This document shows positions 57,734 through 63,028 of a stretch of 63,028 nt of DNA, in pieces (position 1 is the stretch's first letter; each line of letters opens with the position of its first letter). A model generated the notes under the pieces. It saw nothing but the letters and a program-made list of their open reading frames with translations, searched no databases and was not told the DNA's origin. The position numbers and the translations under genes were made by a program. Source of the DNA: an uncultured Lachnospiraceae bacterium (GTDB lineage: Bacteria > Bacillota > Clostridia > Lachnospirales > Lachnospiraceae); the NCBI GenBank assembly GCA_947626985.1, contig CANQUG010000012.1, positions 1 to 63,028 of the forward strand, in the 5' to 3' direction.

Positions 57734-58030
57734 TCAATTGGATAATTTTACCTTCAGAGAAACCGGCGTGTCGGTAACGCACACCGCAGAACAGATGGGA
57801 TTCAACCGAGTGATCACATATAACACATTGAGAATAACAGATATGACCGCTGCCGAAGCGATTCTTTTCAGCGTGTTTTCGGACATGCTCAGCTGATAAC
57901 ATATGGGACATTTTCCGCGTGTACAGCACTCATGGTCAGCGTTTGCGGCGATGAAGGATGCGGAGATCAGCATAATAAAGCATAAAGCTGCGGCAAGCAG
58001 CAGAGCTGTTTTCCGATGGTTTCTGAACAT
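57734..58030 (-). CDS. Small Cys-rich membrane/exported protein next to the zinc importer
   Basis: 98 residues: signal-anchor helix (TALLLAAALCFIMLISASFIA), then ADHECCTRGKCPIC, an exposed His/Cys cluster suited to metal binding, and a second membrane span (IASAAVISVILNVLYVI) with further Cys near the end. ATG 58030 follows AGGAGG. Similar short proteins with a DHxC...CPxC motif occur beside metal transporters in Clostridia, so a role in zinc sensing or delivery is plausible but inferred. Confidence 0.65.
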   Translation of the reverse strand: MFRNHRKTALLLAAALCFIMLISASFIAANADHECCTRGKCPICYQLSMSENTLKRIASAAVISVILNVLYVITRLNPICSAVCVTDTPVSLKVKLSN

Positions 58031-58597
58031 GCCGATCCCTCCTTTCGCATTATGGGCATTCCCTGAGAAGCTGTATCATTTTTTAAAATTTCGGGGTTAG
58101 TCTACCACAGATATTTTTTTGAGTCAATGAAAAAACGGCCGGTTTTTAGCGGAAAATCATGAATTTTTGGTGAACTTCCCCTGCTCCGGCGGGCTGTCTG
58201 CCGGGTACTGCGGCGGCTGTTGGACAGGAAATATGCGGCACATGCAGGAAACATGTCAAAAATGGTGAAAATCTCTTGAAATCCCTTCTTCTTTATGATA
58301 TACATGAAGAGCCGCCATGTTTATCCGGAGGCAGTTCCTCCGCCGGAGCGGGATGGCGCGTGATGAATGGATGAGGGGATCTTTTATGCGGAAAAGTGTT
58401 TTCGCATGAACAGGTCCCCATAAAATATGATGCCAGAATTGTGGAAGCGCGAAGCATGGAACAATCCGTATGGCATTATTTGACCTTAGCATTGTTATAT
58501 CAGAAAAAATGACGGCGGCTCCGGTCATCAAAGCGGAGCGGTCATGTAGTGATTCAGGAGGATTTTACATAAAAACGGACAGAGAGAAAGGAATTTT
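58031..58597. other. Gene-free stretch between the metal operon and the MATE gene
   Basis: 567 bp. Two minus-strand open frames of 67 and 91 codons lack ribosome sites and look random. No strong hairpin or consensus promoter was found; TTGACC near 58480 could be a -35 for the MATE gene. Confidence 0.5.
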
Positions 58598-59992
58598 ATG
58601 ACGGGAAGTTTGCGAAGGAAATTTGTGGGAGACAGGAAGTTTTATGGAATGGTTCTGGCCATCGCCGTGCCGATCATGATTCAGAATGGAATCACCAATT
58701 TCGTAAATCTGCTTGACAATATCATGGTGGGGCAGATGGGAACCGAACAGATGTCCGGCGTGGCAATCGTGAACCAGCTGATTTTTGTTTACAATCTCTG
58801 TATGTTTGGCGGTATGTCCGGCGCGGGCATTTTTACCGCCCAGTATTTCGGACAGAAGGATGAGGAGGGCGTGCGGAATACCTTCCGGTACAAGCTTTGG
58901 CTGGCGGTGATTCTCACCATCGGAGCGGTGCTCATCTTCCTGGCCTTCGGGGGAAGCCTGATCCAGATGTATCTGAACGGCAGCAGCGACGGAGGCGACC
59001 TGGAGGCCGCTCTGCGGTACGGTCTGCAGTACATGAAGGTTATGCTGGCAGGTCTGCCCGCTTTTATGATCGCGCAGATCTATGTGAGCACCCTGAGAGA
59101 GTGCGGGGAAACCGTGGTTCCCATGACGGCGGGCGTCACTGCGGTTCTGGTGAATCTGGTTTTCAATTACCTTCTCATTTACGGAAAAGCGGGATTTCCG
59201 GCTCTGGGCGTGGCGGGCGCAGCCATCGCCACAGTACTTTCCAGATATGTGGAGGCCGCCATCGTAATTCTGTGGACTCATAAAAATAAAGAAAGAAACG
59301 GTTACATAGAGGGCGTTTACAGCACCCTGAAGGTTCCCGGCCCTCTGGTGAAAAAGATCCTGATCAAGGGAACGCCCCTGCTTCTGAATGAGACGCTGTG
59401 GGCCTCGGCCATGGCTACTCTGACCCAGTGCTACTCTGTGCGGGGTCTGAGCGTGGTGGCGGGAATGAATATTTCCAATACCATCAATAATCTTTTTAAT
59501 ATTGTATTTATCGCCCTGGGGGATTCCCTTGCCATCATAGTGGGGCAGCTTCTGGGCGCCGGAAAGATGAAGGAGGCCAGAGATACGGACAACAAGCTGA
59601 TCGCTTTTTCCGTGTTCTGCTGTACCCTGACGGCTGTGGTGATGTTTTTCATTGCGCCTCTTTTCCCCAGACTGTACAATACTACGGAACAGGTGCGGTC
59701 CCTGGCGGCGAAATTTATCACGGTACAGGCGATTTTTATGCCACAGAACGCATTTCTGCATGCGGCTTATTTTACCCTGCGGTCCGGAGGAAAAACCATC
59801 ATCACTTTCTTCTTTGACAGTGTGTTCATCTGGGTGGTGAGCGTTCCCATCGCATATTTTCTGGGGAGATATACGGATCTGAACGTGGTGTATCTTCTGG
59901 CCATGGTGCAGATCGGCGACTGGATCAAATGCGCGGTGGGATTTATTCTGGTAAAAAAGGGCGTATGGATCCAGAATATTGTGGCCTCATAG
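58598..59992 (+). CDS. MATE family multidrug exporter (second)
   Basis: 464 residues, 12 predicted helices: VLAIAVPIMIQNGITNFVNLLDNIMVGQMG is the MatE start, and the second half begins near residue 240. It belongs to a different branch from the 51343-52722 protein (only general family similarity). ATG 58598 follows AGAAAGG. Substrate unknown; single gene. Confidence 0.92.
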   Translation: MTGSLRRKFVGDRKFYGMVLAIAVPIMIQNGITNFVNLLDNIMVGQMGTEQMSGVAIVNQLIFVYNLCMFGGMSGAGIFTAQYFGQKDEEGVRNTFRYKLWLAVILTIGAVLIFLAFGGSLIQMYLNGSSDGGDLEAALRYGLQYMKVMLAGLPAFMIAQIYVSTLRECGETVVPMTAGVTAVLVNLVFNYLLIYGKAGFPALGVAGAAIATVLSRYVEAAIVILWTHKNKERNGYIEGVYSTLKVPGPLVKKILIKGTPLLLNETLWASAMATLTQCYSVRGLSVVAGMNISNTINNLFNIVFIALGDSLAIIVGQLLGAGKMKEARDTDNKLIAFSVFCCTLTAVVMFFIAPLFPRLYNTTEQVRSLAAKFITVQAIFMPQNAFLHAAYFTLRSGGKTIITFFFDSVFIWVVSVPIAYFLGRYTDLNVVYLLAMVQIGDWIKCAVGFILVKKGVWIQNIVAS

Positions 59993-60114
59993 AGAGGAAA
60001 TCGGCGCGTATCAGGAGCTTCGGCCAGACCGAAGCCGGAAGAGTCAGACGGAGCGCCGGGAAGGTCGGTTTTGACGGCGTCTGCCGTTAAAAATATACAT
60101 CGGAGGAATGAGCC

Positions 60115-61188
60115 ATGAGCAACAAACTGATCGATTTGATGAACATTACCAAATCCTACGGTACTCAGACCGTTCTTGACGATCTGAATCTGTATATCCG
60201 GGAGAACGAATTTCTGACCCTTCTGGGCCCCAGCGGCTGCGGCAAGACCACCACGCTGCGCATCCTGGGGGGATTTGAAAATCCGGATTCCGGGAAGGTG
60301 ATCTTTGACGGAAAGGACATCACCCAGCTTCCGCCCAACAAGCGCCAGCTGAACACTGTGTTCCAGAAGTACGCGCTGTTCAATCACATGACTATTGAGG
60401 AAAACATTGCCTTCGGCCTGAAGATAAAAAAGAAGAGCAAGCAGTATATTTACGATAAAATCCGCTATGCCTTAAAGCTGGTGAATCTGGACGGCTACGA
60501 GAAGCGCATGCCGGATTCCTTAAGCGGCGGACAGCAGCAGAGGATCGCCATCGCCAGAGCCATCGTAAACGAGCCCAAGGTGCTCCTTCTGGACGAGCCC
60601 TTGGGCGCCTTGGATCTGAAAATGCGCCAGGACATGCAGTATGAGCTGATCCGTCTGAAAAATGAGCTGGGAATCACCTTCATTTACGTGACTCACGACC
60701 AGGAGGAAGCCCTCACCATGTCGGACACCATCGTGGTTATGAATCAGGGGTACATCCAGCAGATCGGCACTCCGGAGAGCATTTACAACGAGCCGGAAAA
60801 TGCCTTTGTGGCGGACTTTATCGGGGAGAGCAATATTCTCTCCGGAATGATGCTCCAGGACCGTCTGGTGAAGATCCTGGGCGTTCCCTTCCCCTGTGTG
60901 GATGAAGGCTTCGGGCAGAACGTGCCGGTGGATGTGGTGATCCGTCCGGAGGATATCGATCTGCTGAAGCCCGGCGAGGGGAGTATCGACGGCGTGGTGA
61001 CTCATCTGATCTTCAAGGGCGTTCACTACGAGATGGAGGTGCTGGCCAACGATTACGAGTGGCTGGTGCACAGCACGGACATGTTCCCGGTGGGCACCCA
61101 TGTGAGCATTCACGTGGATCCCTTTGATATTCAGATCATGAAAAAACCGGAGTCGGAGGATGAGGAGGCGGTGAACCTTGGCGAATAA
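60115..61188 (+). CDS. potA: Spermidine/putrescine ABC transporter ATP-binding protein
   Basis: 357 residues: Walker [10 protein letters not shown]-loop [11 protein letters not shown], signature LSGGQQQR, Walker [17 protein letters not shown]-loop THDQEEAL, then a C-terminal TOBE domain (~280-350). Energises polyamine uptake with the two genes downstream. GGAGG precedes ATG 60115. It overlaps potB by 11 bp. Confidence 0.94.
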   Translation: MSNKLIDLMNITKSYGTQTVLDDLNLYIRENEFLTLLGPSGCGKTTTLRILGGFENPDSGKVIFDGKDITQLPPNKRQLNTVFQKYALFNHMTIEENIAFGLKIKKKSKQYIYDKIRYALKLVNLDGYEKRMPDSLSGGQQQRIAIARAIVNEPKVLLLDEPLGALDLKMRQDMQYELIRLKNELGITFIYVTHDQEEALTMSDTIVVMNQGYIQQIGTPESIYNEPENAFVADFIGESNILSGMMLQDRLVKILGVPFPCVDEGFGQNVPVDVVIRPEDIDLLKPGEGSIDGVVTHLIFKGVHYEMEVLANDYEWLVHSTDMFPVGTHVSIHVDPFDIQIMKKPESEDEEAVNLGE

Positions 61189-61993
61189 GCGGTACCTTGC
61201 GGGCCCCTATCTTTTCTGGAGCGTTTCCTTTGTCATCATTCCTCTTCTGGTGGTGGTGTATTACGCCTTTACCACGGATGAGGGGAGCTTTACCTTCGCC
61301 AATCTGGCGGAGATCACCACGCCGGAAAACCTGAAGGCGCTGGGAATCGCCCTTCTGCTGTCCCTGATCAGTACGGCCGTCTGCGTGCTCATGGCCTATC
61401 CTCTGGCCATGATCCTCAGCGCCAGAAACATGAATCAGTCCAGCTTTATCGTGCTGATTTTCATTCTTCCCATGTGGATGAATTTCCTTCTAAGGACCAT
61501 GGCGTGGCAGACGCTGCTGGAGAAGACGGGAGTGATCAACGGCATTCTGGGCTTTCTGCATCTGCCTGCCCTGGAGATCATCAATACGCCCTATGCCATT
61601 ATCCTGGGCATGGTGTACAACTTTCTGCCCTTTATGGTGCTTCCCATCTATAATGTTCTGGTGAAGATCGATAAGGATGTGCTGAACGCGGCCAGAGATC
61701 TGGGGGCAAATCCCTGGCAGACCTTCCTGAAGATCACCCTTCCCCTGAGCGTGCCGGGAGTGGTGAGCGGCATCACCATGGTGTTTGTGCCTTCCCTTAC
61801 CACCTTCGTCATCTCGGACCTTCTGGGAGGGGGAAAGATCCTGCTCATCGGAAACGTGATCGAGCAGTCCTTCAAGCAGAACAGCAACTGGCATGTGGGA
61901 AGCGGTCTGTCCCTGGTGCTCATGCTGTTTATCATCGCCAGCATGGCTCTGGTGGTGAAATACGATAACGGAGAGGAGACGTCGGCATTTTGA
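61178..61993 (+). CDS. potB: Spermidine/putrescine ABC transporter permease
   Basis: 271 residues, six helices; start [23 protein letters not shown] and EAA loop [27 protein letters not shown] typical of PotB. The start is TTG 61178, 9 bases after AGGAGG (61163-61168). Its stop overlaps the next start by 4 bases (TTGA). Confidence 0.93.
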   Translation: MANKRYLAGPYLFWSVSFVIIPLLVVVYYAFTTDEGSFTFANLAEITTPENLKALGIALLLSLISTAVCVLMAYPLAMILSARNMNQSSFIVLIFILPMWMNFLLRTMAWQTLLEKTGVINGILGFLHLPALEIINTPYAIILGMVYNFLPFMVLPIYNVLVKIDKDVLNAARDLGANPWQTFLKITLPLSVPGVVSGITMVFVPSLTTFVISDLLGGGKILLIGNVIEQSFKQNSNWHVGSGLSLVLMLFIIASMALVVKYDNGEETSAF

Positions 61994-63028
61994 TCAAAAA
62001 ATCTCTGCAGAAAATTTATCTTGCCCTGATTTTTATTCTGCTCTACGCGCCTATCGTGACGCTGATCGTGCTCTCCTTCAACAGCTCCAAGACCAGAGCG
62101 AAGTGGGGCGGATTTACGCTGAAATGGTACCGGCAGCTCTTTCAGAATGAGCAGATCATGAGCGCTCTTTATACCACGCTGATCATTTCCTTCCTGGCGG
62201 CGGTGATCGCCACCCTGATCGGAACGGCGGCGGCGATCGCCATGCAGGGGATGCAGCAGAAGTGGAAGACTTTTTATATGGGACTGACCAATATTCCCAT
62301 GATGAACGCGGAGATCGTGATGGGCATCTCCCTGATGCTGATCTTTATCGCGCTCCGCATGACCCTGGGATTCGGAACCATTCTGATGGCCCATATTACC
62401 TTTGATATTCCCTATGTGATCCTGAGCGTTCTGCCGAAATTAAAGCAGACCAGCAGGCGGACCTACGAGGCCGCTCTGGATCTGGGGGCTTCTCCGGTGT
62501 ACGCCTTTTTTCAGGTGGTATTTCCGGATATCGTGCCGGGAGTGCTGTCCGGCTTTATGCTGGCCTTCACCATGTCCCTGGATGATTTTGTCATCACCCA
62601 TTTTACCAAGGGACCCGGGGTGGATACCCTGTCCACGAAGATTTACGCCGAGGTGCGCAAGGGCATCAAGCCTGAGATGTATGCCCTGTCCACGATTCTG
62701 TTCACCACGGTTCTGGTGCTTCTCTTCCTGATAAATTATTCGCCGGAGGAGAAGGAGGGCGCCGGCGCCAGAAAGAAGGTGCGCCGCTACTCAAAGGCCA
62801 AAAGAATCCTTTTCCGCCGTGTGGTTCCGGCCCTGATCTGTCTGGTGTTCGTGGCGGGGGGAATCTATTACGCTTCCGAGAGCCAGGTGCTGAACGGAGA
62901 GAAGGTAATCGTGTACAACTGGGGAGAGTACATCGATCCGGAGGTGATCAGCATCTTCGAGGAGGAGACGGGAATCTCGGTGATCTACGAGGAATTTGAG
63001 ACCAACGAGACCATGTATCCCAAGATCA
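61990..63028 (+). CDS. potCD: Fused polyamine permease and substrate-binding protein PotC-PotD (partial at window end)
   Basis: Open from TTG 61990 to the window end without a stop (346 codons). Residues 1-~255 are PotC: five to six helices, EAA loop YEAALDLGASPVYAFFQVVF. After NYSPEEKEG comes a basic linker (258-277), another membrane span at ~278-294 (VVPALICLVFVAGGIYY), then the start of a PotD binding domain: KVIVYNWGEYIDPEVISIFEEETGI, listed here by its hallmark YNWGEYIDP. The fusion tethers the binding domain to the permease outside the cell. GAGGAG lies 11 bases before the TTG. The rest of PotD is beyond the window. Confidence 0.9.
   Translation, partial: MIKKSLQKIYLALIFILLYAPIVTLIVLSFNSSKTRAKWGGFTLKWYRQLFQNEQIMSALYTTLIISFLAAVIATLIGTAAAIAMQGMQQKWKTFYMGLTNIPMMNAEIVMGISLMLIFIALRMTLGFGTILMAHITFDIPYVILSVLPKLKQTSRRTYEAALDLGASPVYAFFQVVFPDIVPGVLSGFMLAFTMSLDDFVITHFTKGPGVDTLSTKIYAEVRKGIKPEMYALSTILFTTVLVLLFLINYSPEEKEGAGARKKVRRYSKAKRILFRRVVPALICLVFVAGGIYYASESQVLNGEKVIVYNWGEYIDPEVISIFEEETGISVIYEEFETNETMYPKI

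Noticed and set aside
58102-58531. Two overlapping minus-strand open frames (67 and 91 codons)
   Set aside because: No ribosome sites, no family motifs and overlapping each other in a gene-free gap.
60005-60060. Fourth copy of the TIR element upstream of potA
   Set aside because: Only short GC-rich blocks (AGGAGCTTC, GGAGCGCCG) match; alignment is too weak to separate from chance.
60071-60099. TTGACG-17-TATACA as a potA promoter
   Set aside because: The transcript would start within the potA ribosome site (60102-60107), leaving no usable leader.
1-63028. Prophage, integrative element or intact insertion sequence
   Set aside because: No integrase, phage structural gene or DDE transposase with flanking repeats is present; the only transposase-named family is the Rpn nuclease.

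Overview
The window looks like a chromosomal segment of a spore-forming gut Clostridium relative, most likely Lachnospiraceae. Reasons: strong AGGAGG ribosome sites with frequent GTG/TTG starts, roughly 50-55% GC genes, a large Gram-positive type SRP RNA, the sporulation protein YyaC, DUF5711 and CvpA membrane proteins, a split transketolase and a tadA/SRP RNA/dnaX/ybaB/recR housekeeping block. The family-level call is an inference from gene content; no rRNA is present.

Layout. 1-4.6 kb: end of a sensor kinase, then cysD, a fused cysN-cysC and a PAPS-type sulfotransferase: a complete route from sulfate to sulfonated product with no sulfate-reduction genes beside it. 4.6-9.6 kb: tadA, SRP RNA on the opposite strand, pfkA, dnaX, ybaB, recR. 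9.7-12.1 kb: two-subunit transketolase and convergent yyaC. 12.2-16.2 kb: an unusual membrane protein with a degenerate MPN/JAMM-like domain, a 36-bp minisatellite and LysM, then a structured leader with DUF5711 and CvpA genes. 16.2-20.7 kb: GH78 rhamnosidase and a six-gene tRNA operon (Glu, Thr, CAT anticodon, Asp, Val, Leu).

20.8-30.2 kb is all minus strand: secreted Ig-like and coiled-coil proteins, a small Xre regulator with twin promoters, L-serine dehydratase, then LysR, LytTR regulator, soluble GHKL kinase and two ABC exporter half-transporters. 30.5-42.7 kb, plus strand: glutaredoxin-like protein, M24 peptidase, a complete dipeptide/oligopeptide ABC importer, a flavodoxin-fold oxidoreductase between two copies of a palindromic repeat, and a methionine importer (metQ, metN, metI). 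43-50 kb: phosphohexomutase, OhrR-like MarR regulator, uvrB, SRAP/YedK protein and an Rpn nuclease with internal start sites. 50.4-63 kb: PepSY protein, two MATE exporters, a CPA2 antiporter, a zinc-type ABC importer with two accessory proteins, and a polyamine importer whose last gene fuses PotC to PotD and runs off the window.

The intergenic DNA is rich in structure. At least three dispersed repeat families occur: one element with 25-bp perfect terminal inverted repeats (38184-38359) with diverged relatives near 19.6 and 51.2 kb; a roughly 100-bp palindrome at 37.9 and 39.6 kb; and a CTTATCAG/CTGATAAG hairpin placed just after a -10 box in the leader of the LysR gene and again upstream of uvrB. 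The best candidates for something undescribed are the sulfonation module, the MPN-like/LysM protein, the shared LysR/uvrB leader element, the Rpn gene with nested starts and the paired palindromes. No CRISPR array, prophage, rRNA operon or intact transposase-bearing insertion sequence was seen.
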